From Poecilobothrus nobilitatus (taxonomy: Eukaryota > Arthropoda > Insecta > Diptera > Dolichopodidae): a stretch of 64,000 bases of DNA. This document shows positions 37,628 through 49,989 of this stretch, piece by piece. The stretch lies in assembly GCA_947095535.1 (NCBI GenBank), contig OX352772.1:42675445-42739444 (forward strand). Reading direction: 5' to 3'. The notes below the pieces were generated by a model, which saw only the letters and a list, made by a program, of their open reading frames with translations, was not told where the DNA came from and did no database searches. The stretch's first letter is position 1. Each line of letters begins with the position of its first letter. The position numbers and the translations under genes were made by a program.

Positions 37628-37850
37628 AGATGGAGGTGTCTAAGTTACATGGTACCATGGTCCTAACTCAACTTCCACTGACCAGGCAGTACATTAGTAC
37701 TAAAGGTCGGGTAACCTATAGTTTGGTCAAAAAAGGGAGCTGGTGTTTAGTGGGTTAAAGTCCCACACACTCATAGAAGACTCGTGCTCGTTTTCACTCC
37801 TCTATAGTGTCTTTCGATGATTCCCACCTACCCTCACAAAAAAACAAAAA
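37628..37850 (+). repeat. LINE 3' end, copy 1
   Basis: Contains CCAGGCAGTACATTAGTACT, GGTGTTTAGTGGGTTAAAGT, CACTCATAGAAGACTCGTGC, TATAGTGTCTTTCGATGATT and CACCTACCCTCACAAAAAAA. The same ordered blocks end the copies at 39330, 43490 and 49240, always finishing at CTCGC or CTCAC plus poly(A). A shared 3' end with variable 5' truncation is what LINE target-primed insertion leaves. Confidence 0.75.
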
Positions 37851-38514
37851 AAAATGATAGAAATATCAAATTTTCAATTATTAACCACTAATAGCTCTTA
37901 AACAGGAATTATACAAACATTTTTTCTGCACTGATTTATATGCAAATTGGGAATCTTTCAGAATCTGAAGCTAAGAATCTTTCTTTTCCAAATGAAGAAA
38001 ACAAAATCTTGAAAAATTTTGTTTGATATTTAAATACTTTGACATTTAAATGTCAAAACAAAATTTTATTTTGATTTATAAAATTAAAAAATATACTGTT
38101 GTTTGGCGGTTTTAGATTGGAAAAATGTTAAGCAGAATCTGAAATGTATACATTTAAAAATTGAACTTTTTTCAACTCTGAGGTGCTGTAACTATATGTA
38201 ATGATTGGGATTACATAAGAAAGTTGTTCTACAACATTTTGTCTTAAACTATGTAGAAGTTTTATAATGAGATAGTTGGATGGATGAACGATCGGAGTAA
38301 AATTAATAAAAATTTTTTTTTTTTTCTGAAAAATGTACTAAAAAGAATTTTTTTTAATAAATTCGAAAATAATTGCGAAATTAAATGAATAAAAATTAAC
38401 ATATAAACATATTTTTTTTTTTATTTTCAATAAAATTTTATTCTTAATTAAATACAAATCAAAATTTCTCACTTAATACATTTTCCATTTAATATTTTTC
38501 TGTTTTTTTTTTAG

Positions 38515-38567
38515 ATTTACCAGATGAAATATCTCATACATTATATTTTATTGAAGAAGAATGCTAA
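38515..38567 (+). CDS. orphan 3'-terminal coding exon (17 codons)
   Basis: A strong T-rich tract and TTTAG end at 38514. The exon then reads in phase 1 as ATTTACCAGATG and on to a short acidic tail ending FIEEEC and TAA (38565-38567), with AATAAA at 38622-38627. Its phase and first five bases (ATTTA) equal those of the lipase catalytic exon at 28586. Splicing from the exon at 21167-21281 would give a 55-residue protein ending in this tail. It may instead be the end of a different gene whose earlier exons I have not found. No protein family is recognised. Confidence 0.4.
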
Positions 38568-38621
38568 TAATTTCAAAGTTTATTTTGTTTTTTTTTATAA
38601 AATATTCATTATCAAAAAATC

Positions 38622-38627
38622 AATAAA
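38622..38627 (+). promoter_or_regulatory. poly(A) signal after the 38515 exon
   Basis: AATAAA lies 55 bases downstream of the TAA at 38567, a normal distance for a short 3' UTR, which supports the exon being terminal. Confidence 0.45.
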
Positions 38628-39329
38628 ATAATTTAAAAAATTGTATATTTTTAAAAGCCAACGTAAGTTAAAATGTCATTTCTTTTGAAATAAAGAAATA
38701 ATTTTATTTTATTTCATTTGAACCACCAAAAGTTAAGTGCAATTTTAATGGATTTTAAGTGTTTGTATAACCCATTAAGCAGATGATAACAGTTTTTTTT
38801 ACTTCTTCTTTTTTTTTTCGTGTGAAGTGCAAAACATGAATTTATTAGAGTTACCATTATAGTATACGAAATCTTCAAAGAACACTATGAAACTATATAT
38901 GTATTTATATTGTGTTGTTATTGTTAATAAACTGACATATTTCTTAATGTTCCAATGATGTACTGATAGTAGGTACATTAATTCCATCCTTTGCGCGGTT
39001 TTCAAATGTGCGAATTCGTAATTGCGGAATCATGTTTTTAATACAAAATTTATGAAATGCGCGTTAAAATTTTTTAGCTGCGGGGTTTTTTTCTATTATT
39101 TTTTTGTTTTTTTTTTCAATAAACGTTTAAAAAATATTTTTAGAATATTAGAATAGAGTAACGATGATTAAAACAAATTGATGTCAAAATAAAAGAATTT
39201 TTAAAAATTTACATTCAAGAATTCTAAAAACAAAAACGTTTGGAAAAGCTTCGATTAGAGGCTTCCATTAAATTAGATCAAATTTAGAATATATGTACAA
39301 TATTTGTACAAAGAGTTAAATACAACCAA

Positions 39330-39460
39330 ATGCCCCTTCATATACAGTTTGATCGAAAAGAGAAGTGGTATTTCGTCGGTTAAAGTCCATCAAGTTGATA
39401 GAGAAATAATTATTAACTCATCTATAATGTCTTTCGATGTTCTCCACCCTCGCAAAAAAA
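39330..39460 (+). repeat. LINE 3' end, copy 2 (diverged)
   Basis: Matches copy 1 in the order GTTTGATCGAAAAGAGAAGT, GGTTAAAGTCCA, TATAATGTCTTTCGATG and CACCCTCGCAAAAAAAC. It is the most diverged and most shortened of the four and is on the same strand. Confidence 0.6.
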
Positions 39461-40162
39461 CAAATTAAAAAAAAACACTTTTCCAAACATGTAGGTGTGT
39501 GTATATGTACCAACTTGCCGCAAGAAATTTTAATGTCAAACAATTAAATATTTTAGACAACGTCAAGTTGTAATGGTCACTTTTTTTTTTAAAGAAAAAA
39601 TGTATGCAAGTTTATGTTAAAATACTGACGATTTTAAATTGCATACAATATTAAGAGTAGGTTTAGTTTTATAAAATTTAATTAAAAAAACTAAAAAATT
39701 AAAGTGTCATTTTTCAACTGATTATAAATTGTAAAATTTCTCAAACTTGAATTCAAAATAATTGGAATTTTCATTTAATTTTTTTTAGTCATATAATCAT
39801 AATTATGACATTAAAAATTTATTCAAAAAAAAAAAAAAACAAAAATTGTATCATTAACATTATATAATACATATGTATATTTATATATGTATATTTAAGA
39901 ATTAATTATGAAAATAAAAATTAATTTGGTTATTTTTTAAACTTAATTAAATTGATTAAAAAAAAAAATTATGATATTAATTGAAAACTCAATTTTACGA
40001 TTCTTAATTTTGTTTTTTTTTTCGTAAAATTTTATTATTAATGTTTTAATTTTGAGCAGAATTTTCGTACAGTAGATATTAGTGTTTTGTATATTGGAAA
40101 TTATTTTTTAATTTATTATTAAAAAAAAAAATTTTAATAATATTATTAAATATAAGTTTTAA

Positions 40163-40891
40163 GGGCTTTTCCGAACTATCACACTCACACTAAATACTAT
40201 TTTATCGGTGCTGTCCGTAATTCATAGCCCTTCAGTTAACACTTGATTATCTGTCAAAAATTAGTGTTTTGAAAACCACACTAGATGATCGCACTTGCAC
40301 TAAAAATAATTCTTTTTGCTTTTCGTTAAAAGTTTAGTGAATATAAAAAAATATAAAAATGAATAATAATGCAAGAAATAACAGAAGAAGAAAAAGGAAG
40401 ATAATAAATATTATTCTGCAAAATAACATTTCTTTATTATTAAATGATACAACTTGTTTGGAAAATATGTAATAGAATTGTAAGTTAATTTTTGATTATT
40501 GTAATAATCTAATTAATGTAGAAAATTTATACCTATATAATGCAGCTTCCATATTTCTTGTTTTGACAAAAAATTTTAAAATTAAAATAATAACAACTGA
40601 AAATGCTATGTGCATTCAAAATTTACCCATTATTGCCATAGAGATCATAAATATGTTTAAATATAGTTAAAATAATGCTTGAATAAAATGCACTTTTGCA
40701 CGTGTCAAAATAAATTTGACATAAAAATGCTATAAAAATATGCATTAATGCAAGATTGATTCTACTCCTAAATTTTCTTTAACTGTCATAAATTTGTAAT
40801 CCGGACAGAAATTTAGTGCTATAATCAAGTATTTTTGGTGCAAGTGCAAAGTGCTAGTGTCGAGTGCTAATATGTTGGCACGGAAAGGTCG
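40163..40891. mobile_element. Harbinger-type non-autonomous element
   Basis: TAA flanks both ends (40160-40162 and 40892-40894), the 3-bp duplication typical of PIF/Harbinger. The left end reads GGGCTTTTCCGAACTATCAC; the right end, reverse-complemented, reads CGACCTTTCCGTGCCAACAT, and both then carry CACT-rich blocks with 'GCACTTGCAC.AAAAATA'. The interior is about 400 bp, including a 37-codon ORF with a basic cluster (40359-40472). No transposase core is present. Confidence 0.7.
40359..40472 (+). CDS. 37-codon basic ORF inside the Harbinger-type element
   Basis: ATG at 40359 (context AAAAATG), stop TAA at 40470-40472. The product begins MNNNARNNRRRKRKIINIIL and has a clear basic cluster at residues 9-14. 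This could be the remaining first exon of a lost transposase or Myb-like accessory gene, or chance in A-rich DNA. There is no family motif to decide it. Confidence 0.25.
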   Translation: MNNNARNNRRRKRKIINIILQNNISLLLNDTTCLENM

Positions 40892-42308
40892 TAAGTAGCT
40901 ATATATTACTATAGTTTTAGAAGATATTAATGAGCGCGTGTAAGTTAAATGTTATTTTTAATTTATTTTTGGGATTCTATTGAATGATACCAAACTTACA
41001 TATAGATTCACATTTTTCCGTTATTCTATTACTACAGCAACTGAAATCATGGTTGAAATTTAACTTAAAGACTGATAATATTTTTTGTTTTTCGTATCTA
41101 TTTTATGTTCTATTAGAAGTTATTCGAAGTTTAGCTTATGTTCTAGTGATGGAAAACATCAATTTTAAGCACCTAAAATACTTTAAATTTTTAAATTATA
41201 TTATAGGCCAAATTAAAAGAAATGTGGTCTGACTTACCTTTCTGGTATGATTTCAAATATTAGGCAGCTTAGAAAATACAATAAAACAGTTTTAATGCTA
41301 CTGAAAAGAGCTAGTGTTTAGGTGAGCATCTTTTATAATCAAGCTCAATAGTTAAAGAAAATATTAACATGAAAGGAGTAGAAGAAGTCACATAATGAGA
41401 CTGCTACGCTATTTAGTTATAAAAGGCCTGAAAGATTTCTGAAATCATATATGGAAAAGCACCACAGAAAAAGGGTACGGAACAAAGAAACGAAAATAGA
41501 TCATTAGAACCCAAAATACAGAATTGTGATGTTTACATACAAGAAAAACTGACACCCAAATAGGTAACAAGGCAAAACGGGAAAAAAATTTAAATAAAAT
41601 TCAAATAAAAAGTTGATAGTCTTTACAGATTGAATTATTAAAAAATAAATTTGAATAAAGACTTTTAAGTATTTAAAAATAAATCAAGTTCTAGTGACAC
41701 TCATATTCTAAGAGAAAACAATATCAGTTATAATTAAATAATCTTCAGTTTATGTATTTAGGTTGAAAAATAATATAAATGTTTTTATCTTCATTATTGG
41801 ACTCAATATTTCAAAGAAATTGTTTACTTGTTTTCTTTTTGAGGATGTCTATAATATTCTTTTGTTTTAAAATTAAATAAAAAAAAAAACTAAAAAAAAC
41901 AAAAAAAATTAACCAGACATACTTTAAAACAATAAAAGAAAATATCGATTTAAGGTCAATAAATAATTTTGATGGGACCGCATGGACCGTTGTCAACTCT
42001 AAAGATTTTTATCTTTTCTTTTTTTTTTCAAATAAATGTGACTGCTATTATACCTATATACCTATAAATATATTGTAGATATATATATATATATATTTGT
42101 TCTTATCGATATGAGACTATTATATAGAATGGATCATAACGATAAAACAGAATATATACAAATCGTAGATATATATAAAATATTTTACAATGATCCCTCA
42201 TGATATTCATTCAATGGAAGAGGATCTCATTTAAAAATCAATTCACAATGTTTTTTATTATTATTATTATTTACCTTTATAATCTTGTTAATTCGTCAAT
42301 GGATCCTT

Positions 42309-42311
<3 letters not shown>

Positions 42312-42342
<31 letters not shown>
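42312..42342. repeat. AT microsatellite
   Basis: An uninterrupted AT run of about 15 units, preceded by CTTATAC. Confidence 0.9.
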
Positions 42343-42344
<2 letters not shown>

Positions 42345-43489
42345 TAAGGGGAATAGTGCAAGAAGGTTCATTGAGTTGATGTCATCAGGCTGATATTTAT
42401 ATTCATTATGGTGACTCTTTATTTGTATTTCTAATATTTTGTTTGTTTTTTTTTCAATGAACTTTTTTAAGAATAAAAATCTATTTTTACCTAAGTATAG
42501 TTAGTCCGTATTATTAAAGCCGCATAAATATGTTAAAGTAAATCATAAAGTAATATTAACTCGATCCGCTGCTAGTTGTTTAAGTTGAGTTAAATAAAAT
42601 AATTAGAAACATATTTTAACTTACGAAGAGGAAACAAAATTTTCAAAAATATGATTTTCTTAGAGTTCATTTTTGATTTTCCATTTCAAATCTATTTTCA
42701 GAAGCTCTAACTGTTTTTCTCTGAAAGTAATTATGTTCTTCTATATTATGCAAGAACAAAACATTATCTAAGCGGGAGAAAGTATATCAATTTTGTTCTA
42801 TCATCATTTATCTAAGTCAAGAAAAATTATGAATCTTTAACTTTAACTTACATCTTAGATTTAACAAATGCTGTAATAAATATTTTTCTCATCGAATGTA
42901 TAGTCTGTATATAGGATCTCCTGTTGTGTTAAACTTTTTACATTTTCAATAATGTTTCCAACAATAATTAAGAAAATTATAGTTCATTCCTATGAATTTT
43001 GAATAGTGCAGGAAACAAGATAAAAACGATAGAATTAAAGTTATTTTACATTATGGTCTATTTGTATGACGATGTTTAATTTTCCTTTAAATTTTTGATA
43101 CTTAAAAAAAAACATAAAAAATAAAGACTAGACTTGGGGCCAAAGAGTAAACATTGTTAAAAATGAACATTAAAATGTTATGAAAAAACAAGAATAAGTT
43201 TTAAATGAAAATGAGTTGAAACTGCAATTAATTATTTGATAAAAGGACTTTTTAAAAAAAAATTCAATAATTTTTTTTATCTAACTTTAAAAATATGTAC
43301 ACAAAACTAGAAAATTATAAGGATTTCAATAGATCAAAAGACGACAAATTGAGTTGGCTCAGATTTATAATCTAATATCAATACAAGTAGAAGAAGACAC
43401 CAATCCAAATTGGAATTATGTAACTTAAAAGAACTCTCTGGCATGACATGAATATGAAAAGATTTCGAAGCTTCTTCCATTAGAGTGGT

Positions 43490-44190
43490 ATTATCGTAGC
43501 ATAAATCTAAGAAAACTTAACACCTATATTCTTGTCGAATAGGTTTTTTTACGTTTCAAAGTTGCAGTACAGACTTAGATTATAGTGATTACTGGCGCGT
43601 TAGCTCAGCAACAATAAAAAATATATAATATCTATATTAAATTTTAGAAATAAAATCGCAACTCTATGTCTAACATGAACATTTACTCAGCTTTATAAAT
43701 ACCCTATAGCAGTGGATTCTTGTTCTAACGAAATTAAAAGTTTGATGCCTCCTCTCAAAGAATTGCATAGAAGAAGAGCTTCTGCTGCCCACCCCTATGT
43801 AGTTTAAATTCCCAGATGCGACATAATTCAGTTTATAGAAATTCATTTGTAGTACGAACATCGCGAATGTGGAACCATCTCCCACATTATGTGTTCGGCA
43901 GAATTATGCTGATGAACAACGTGCAACGTGTAAAGATTCAAAATGAAATTAACAACTTTGTTCACAATATGCTTGTCAATTTGAAATCAATTTTCATTCC
44001 CTAACACAAATTCCTTTGACCAGACAGTACATGAGTACTAAAGATCGTATAACCTATTGTTCGGTTAAAAAAAGGAGGCGGTGTTTAATGGATTAAAGTC
44101 TTGCACACTCATAGAGGACTCGTGCTTGTTTCACTCCTCTATAGTGTCTTTCGATTATTCACACCTACCCTCGCAAAAAAAAAAGCATAG
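43490..44190 (+). repeat. LINE 3' end, copy 3 (longest)
   Basis: The longest copy. It begins with the block shared with 2945-3080, then a broken reading frame for the end of a reverse transcriptase (43816-44004: RNSFVVRTSRMWNHLPHYVF followed by a Lys-rich tail), then the common 3' UTR (CAGACAGTACATGAGTACTA through TAGTGTCTTTCGATTATT) and CACCTACCCTCGC plus poly(A). The 'SFVVR.SR.WN.LP' signature followed by a short tail is the usual C-terminus of jockey/CR1-like LINE proteins. Confidence 0.75.
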
Positions 44191-46960
44191 AAAAAAACAT
44201 TTGAAGAAAATTAAAGTGATCTTTACATATTTTTCATATATTATCATCAAATTTTTACAACTTCTAGGGGTAGTCCTTAATTAAACTTAATTCATGACTT
44301 AATTTACTACTTCTAGGGATAGTAAACTTAATTCAAGACTGAAAATTTTTGTTTAAATTCAATAATAGAAAATCAAGCAACGGCAAATCGAAAGCGCATT
44401 TATTCCAAGAGTTCTATCATCTAAATTATTCACCTATAACTTTATGTTATACAACATTTCAATATGTCAAGATTAATAAAATATCGAAAGTGAACTTTTT
44501 AAATAAAAAGTGTATATGTATAAGTATGTTTGTCTATAAATGTAAACAGGTGTAAAAAAGGGTTTCTTTGAATATTACTTCAAAGAAAGAGTACATATTC
44601 TCAAACTAATTGGGGCAAAACGATGTATTACCAAAAGAGACAAATAGACAAAATTAAAAAGAAAAAACTGTTTTTAAATTTTTTTTAACTTCATCTAAAA
44701 AATAATGATCTTTTCGATCTTTTAGTGTTATTTAATACAAAAAAAAAAAACAATCTAATGTCATATAAATATTTGTGTACATTTTGAATCAATGGCAATC
44801 TAAGATAAAATCATAAGATAAAATTTACCTTTGTATGTATACTTGTACATATAATATTCATTTTTGTTTTAAATTGTTAAAAAAAAAAAAAAATAAAAAA
44901 AAAAATATAAAAATTAAACAGAAGGAAAAAATAATAAATTTAATCGTTTTTGATGAAAATTACAATGAAATAAATCTTTTGTTGGGGTAATTCAGATGAA
45001 AATAAATGATTAAGAAAAAATAACAAGAATAACAAAAACAAAATTATAAAAATAAAAAGGAACCAAATAACTCAAATATAAATGTCCTCCAATACGACAT
45101 ATATTTCATCTTGTTTTTTTTTTTCTCTCTTAATCTTTTTCTCTTAATCTTTAAATCTATTTTGGTCATAGATTCTTCAATATATGATTTAGATTTCTGC
45201 TTTTATCCCAAATTGATCCATTGCTATCGATTGAAAATTTAATGTTTTTTGTTGTTAAGGAATTTCAAAAAAAAAATATTTTATTTAATTTTAATTTATA
45301 AATTTTTGTTTAGCAGAATACTTTAATTTAAGGTGTTTTTTAATAATTTATTTTAATTTATTCTATATAGACATTGAATATTAATTATTATTGGAAATAA
45401 AGGTTAATTTTTTTTTTCGTTTTTAATATAAAAATTAACTGAAGGTTAAAAAAAATTTTTTTTTAATAGCATATTATGGGATAATATTTTTCCTTCACAT
45501 ATCAAGTAATTTTGTTTAGTATATAATATAAAGAATACTTTTAAAGTAGTTTTTTTCAATGCATTTAGTAAGTGCAAAACCTGGTAAAAACATTAATGGA
45601 ATTAAGAAATTTAAAAGTGGCAAAAATATGCAGTGGATAAAATATAACGTCATAATAGTAAATATTATTTAAAGCGTATAACTCTGGGAAGTTTAATTTT
45701 GAATTTCTTTCAAAAGGTAAAAAAACAAAGTTTATTTCATTGATAAAGTTTTAAGGAATAGAAATAACCCACAAGTAATGAAATATTTGTACCATATAAG
45801 TATGCTTAAACTGTTGTGCAATAAAACTATTAGATCTATACATTCTAAACCCTTAAAAAATAATTTTGCACTTTACTGAATTTCATTTTTTTCATACATA
45901 TTTTTCTACAGCTAAAATATTTTTATTTTTTTAATTTTCTATATATAAACGATTTCAGAAATATGATTTTTCATATCTACATGTATAGTATTTCATTTAA
46001 AAAACGGACGAATTTTCCCTTTAAATCATTTAGAAGGCATAGGTTTTTTTTCTCATATATATTAACAAATAATAATACATATTAATATATACATATGTTA
46101 CATTTCATTTGACATTGGTAAACATTAGTTAAATTGTAAAAGCAAAACCTCTACAAAATTTGCACCAATTATAAAGGCAAATTTAAATATTTTTAGTTCT
46201 GAGTGACTCAGTTTTGTTTAAATTTTAATAGTAATCAAAAGAATAACAAGAATTAGTTTGGAATGTAGTTCTGATTAGTAGCCTACTATTTTCCTTAACT
46301 TCTTTAACTTTGCCTATGATTTTAAAAAAGTCGATTCTCGGACGACGTCATTAAAAAATTATTACGTAACTTTAAAAATTTGGATCTTGTATCCAGAATC
46401 CTGTTTAATAAATCAATAATAAAAATATTTCTTTTTGATTTATCTTAAATTGGAAAAAAAAGTTAAACAGCGGTTTAGATTTAATATATATTTTTCAATT
46501 TACTACCTTTTTAAAATTTCTTGCTGATTTATTGTGTTTCGTTCACAAGTGACGTAGTGACATAGTGACGTAGCTACCCCTTAATACATAAGTGTCATTT
46601 AAGTGTTCATAAATGTCATTGTAATATTAAAAATATTGTTAGTAAAGTTAAATTCTTTCAAAATTAATTTTCTAAAAATAATAATAATAAAAATATCCAC
46701 TATTATTATTTAAATAGTATATTCAGTTATAAATAAATAGTTTACTTATATTCATTTTATAATAGAAATTTAAATAATTAAAAAATTCGGATATCATATT
46801 ATTATCCCTAGAAATAACTGGCATGGAACTATGGCTTATTTTGGGGCATAATGATAGTCCATCTATCTCTTCTATGACCAAATAACGAAAGATAATAGGG
46901 ACTGTTTTTAACATTGTTTAAATATGTTATTGTAGATGGTATGTATGTGATAAAGCCTTA
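44191..46960. other. A/T-rich DNA without a supported feature
   Basis: Only poly(A)/poly(T) tracts, AT-rich simple sequence and small direct repeats (CTTCTAGGG.TAGT near 44262 and 44311; TGACGTAGTGACATAGTGAC near 46551) are seen. Confidence 0.55.
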
Positions 46961-47481
46961 GGTTATAAAGCCATATTTTTCAAATGATAAATTTGAATGG
47001 GTCATAAAACTATATGGCGTTATGTTTCATTCGATTAAAACTACTTTAAAAAAAAAATCGATTTAACTTAAGTAATCAACTCTTTTTATAAATCCATCCT
47101 AATTTTTTTTTATTGATATTATAACAACAAATAATTTAATATTGTGGAGCTATTACACCCCTAAACGCCCACTAAACTAATTATTAGAACCTTATGATTT
47201 TATAACCAAATGTTGAATTCTCCCGAATTAAAACTCATTTTGTAAAAAGTGCTTACCCTGATTTTTTAACCTATTATAAGATCTCTCCTAATTAATTTTC
47301 TTACATACATATTTTATTAAAAAGACACTACCCAGATCGTTTTAAAAATTAATTATGGTTCTACAAAACAATTTTTCTTTTTTTATAAAAATATTGCTTT
47401 ATGACCCATTCAAATAAGTTTTTAAAGACATATTGGAAATATTCATGAAATATGGTTTTATGATCTATGGCTTTTATAACC
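46961..47481. mobile_element. MITE with GGTTATAAAGCCATA ends
   Basis: The left end GGTTATAAAGCCATA (46961) is matched by the reverse complement of the right end, GGTTATAAAAGCCATA (ends 47481). A second inverted pair, TTTGAATGGGTCATAAA on the left (about 46992) and its complement TTTATGACCCATTCAAA on the right (about 47399), gives arms of about 80 bp with gaps. The interior has no coding potential. No clear target duplication is seen, so the superfamily stays open. Confidence 0.65.
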
Positions 47482-49239
47482 CCGCATCGTTATTGTATTG
47501 GTAATTGGAAAAACTATGAACATTCTTCAACATTGTACAGTATGTATATACTAAAAACAGGCCTGTGTAGTCTCTACTGTTTGAAAAAAACGTATAAAAA
47601 GAAAATAATTATGTAATCTATTTTTATTTATTTGATATTTGATAGTTTTGCATTTATTAAAAAAAAAAAAAAAACTTAAAATCAAATTGTAATAAATTAT
47701 GATGTCAATTATATAATGATTAATGATAATAATACAATATTTCAAAAATATAAAATTTTAGTTAATCGAATTTTTCTTATATATACATGGTCATAAACAC
47801 ATATATTATAATATTTGCTTATATATTTACAAATATAGGTTTAAAATTTTATTTTTTTTTAAATATTCAATTAATTAAGAAAACAAAAAACTATATTAAC
47901 ATTAACGCCACCTATTAATAATTATATACATCTTTACTATATTTATTTAATCTATTCCATTATTCTATATGTATGTACCTACAATTTAACATCAACGCAT
48001 TCAACCCTAGTATTAATTTCAAATTTACGTCAAATACTTTCATAAAAGACAACAAAAAAAAAAAAAAATGAAAAAAAATACACAACGGCAATAAAAAAAA
48101 CATAAAAAAAAAAAAAAAAAAATTATATTATAAAAACAAGTAAGATAAGAAAATACTAAAATTAAAATTGATACCATCAGCGCCATCAATTCAACCCAAA
48201 AGCAAATAATATCATATCGTTGATTGAAATTTATATTTGATTACTTTTTAATTATTATTTGCATAAATACTTTTCATGTGTCCAATCTGTCTGTCCAATA
48301 GAATACACAATATAAACCCGAAAAAAGAAAAAAAAAACTTAAATTACAACAACAAAAAAAAAAAAATACATTCCTATGCATTTCCGAACAGGTACAAGTT
48401 CAGCAGACCCATCTACAATAATTTTTATGTATATATGTACATTTTATTTAAAATACTTGTATAGAGTATCGGATCCGGCAGTGGTAACATTTAATTTAAC
48501 AACAAATTTTTAAACCATAAAAAAAACAAATTTTTTTTTTTTTTACTTATATTTAACTTTTGTAAAGAATTGTATACTCAGTTAAATAACAAGCTTATAA
48601 AGTTCGAGGTTCATTATGTAGGCTCTAGGCGAAATTAGTTTGTAAAGAATAATTTTATTTTTCTGTCTTTTTTTCTTTTTTTTTATTGTAAATAAATCGT
48701 GATGTATTCTAAAAAAAAAAAAAAAAAAAAAACATAATAATAAATTTAGCAACGCAGTTAAGTTTACAGAAACTTACGAAAAAAAATACACTAAAATTGA
48801 AAACAGAAGGACAACGTATTCAACAGTAGAACAAAAAGTCTAATGAAAATATATTATAACTCTTTGTCAACGTTTAACAGTAGTTGCAAGGATTAAAATA
48901 AATATTACTTCTGAAAGAGGATTTATGAAGAAATGATTTAGGAAGAAAGGAGGGATGTCCTTTAATTTTCTGTTAAGAAAAAAAGCATGACAAGGTTCAG
49001 CAAACAAATTATTAGTTTGTAAATAGGGAAGTTAAAGGATCGTAATACTTGTAAGGCGAATAGTTCTTCTACGTGCTAGAACTTTATTTCCAAAACATTT
49101 ATATGTTTAATTGAGAATCATAAACAAAATGTTTCGGTGTTGAAATTACGTCTGTTAGTGTCAAAATATTAAAAAGATTGTTTGTAAAACTAAAACGTGT
49201 AAAATTAATTTTCTTACTGACAATATAATATAACAACAA
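47482..49239. other. A/T-rich DNA without a supported feature
   Basis: Contains many A-runs of 10-20 bases. No exon is supported; the short open frames are A/T-run artefacts. Confidence 0.55.
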
Positions 49240-49757
49240 AGAGTAGAGCTTCGGCTGTCATCCCTATGTAGTTGAAATTCCCAGATGGCATAATTCGTCT
49301 TCTCATTTGTGGTACGAAGATCGTGAATATGAAACGATTTTCCACAACATGTGTATCTCTAGATTAAATATCCAACGTTAAAAGATTCACGGTGAACATT
49401 AACAAATTTTTTCACAATATCATTCAAATTTGTTCACAATTGAAATCAATTTACCATTTCTCTATTTTTACTTCCGTTAACCAAGCAGTACATTAATATT
49501 AAAGATAATATAATCTATTGTTAACTCATAAAATGGAGGTGGTGTTAAGTGAGTTAGAAGTCCCATACATTCATATATTTACTTCCGTTATCCAAGCAGT
49601 ACATTAGTATTAAAGATAATATAACCTATTATTTAGTCATAAAAGGGAAGTGGTGTTTAGTGAGTTAGAAGTCCCATATATTCATAGAAATCGCATGCTC
49701 TTCCACTCCTCCATATAGTGTCTTTTGATGATTCCCATCTATCCTCCCAAAAAAAGG
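49240..49757 (+). repeat. LINE 3' end, copy 4, with duplicated 3' UTR
   Basis: Begins with the block GAGCTTCGGCTGTCATCCCT that matches 43779 onward, followed by a decayed end of the reverse transcriptase frame and the shared 3' UTR. A segment of about 107 bp (TTACTTCCGTTAACCAAGCA to CCCATACATTCATA) is present twice in tandem, at about 49468-49573 and 49578-49685. It ends TCTATCCTCCC plus poly(A). Confidence 0.7.
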
Positions 49758-49937
49758 AATAAGAACTATGTAGTTAATGTTCATCGCGTTTTTTTTTAAA
49801 TCAAATATAAATAAGAACTTTCAATATTCTTTGGTTTTACCAAAAGTGCCTTCCATATAGGTCGTCGATTCTTAAGATGAACGATCTCGGTTGAAAAGCC
49901 AGGTCAGATCAATATACGAGTATTATATGTTACATTT

Positions 49938-49977
49938 AAATTATAAATATGTTATTACAATAACATATTTATAATTT
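49938..49977. repeat. perfect 19-bp palindrome with 2-base centre
   Basis: Left arm 49938-49956 (AAATTATAAATATGTTATT) is exactly the reverse complement of right arm 49959-49977, with AC between. It is A/T-only apart from two bases. It could extrude as a cruciform, or be the closed remnant of an inverted-repeat element. Confidence 0.75.
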
Positions 49978-49989
49978 AATACTTGTACC

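Noticed and set aside
43596..43612. tRNA-like string GGCGCGTTAGCTCAGC
   Set aside because: It resembles a tRNA D-arm/A box, but no acceptor stem, anticodon arm or B box follows, and the block belongs to the LINE-linked repeat also seen at 2945-3080.
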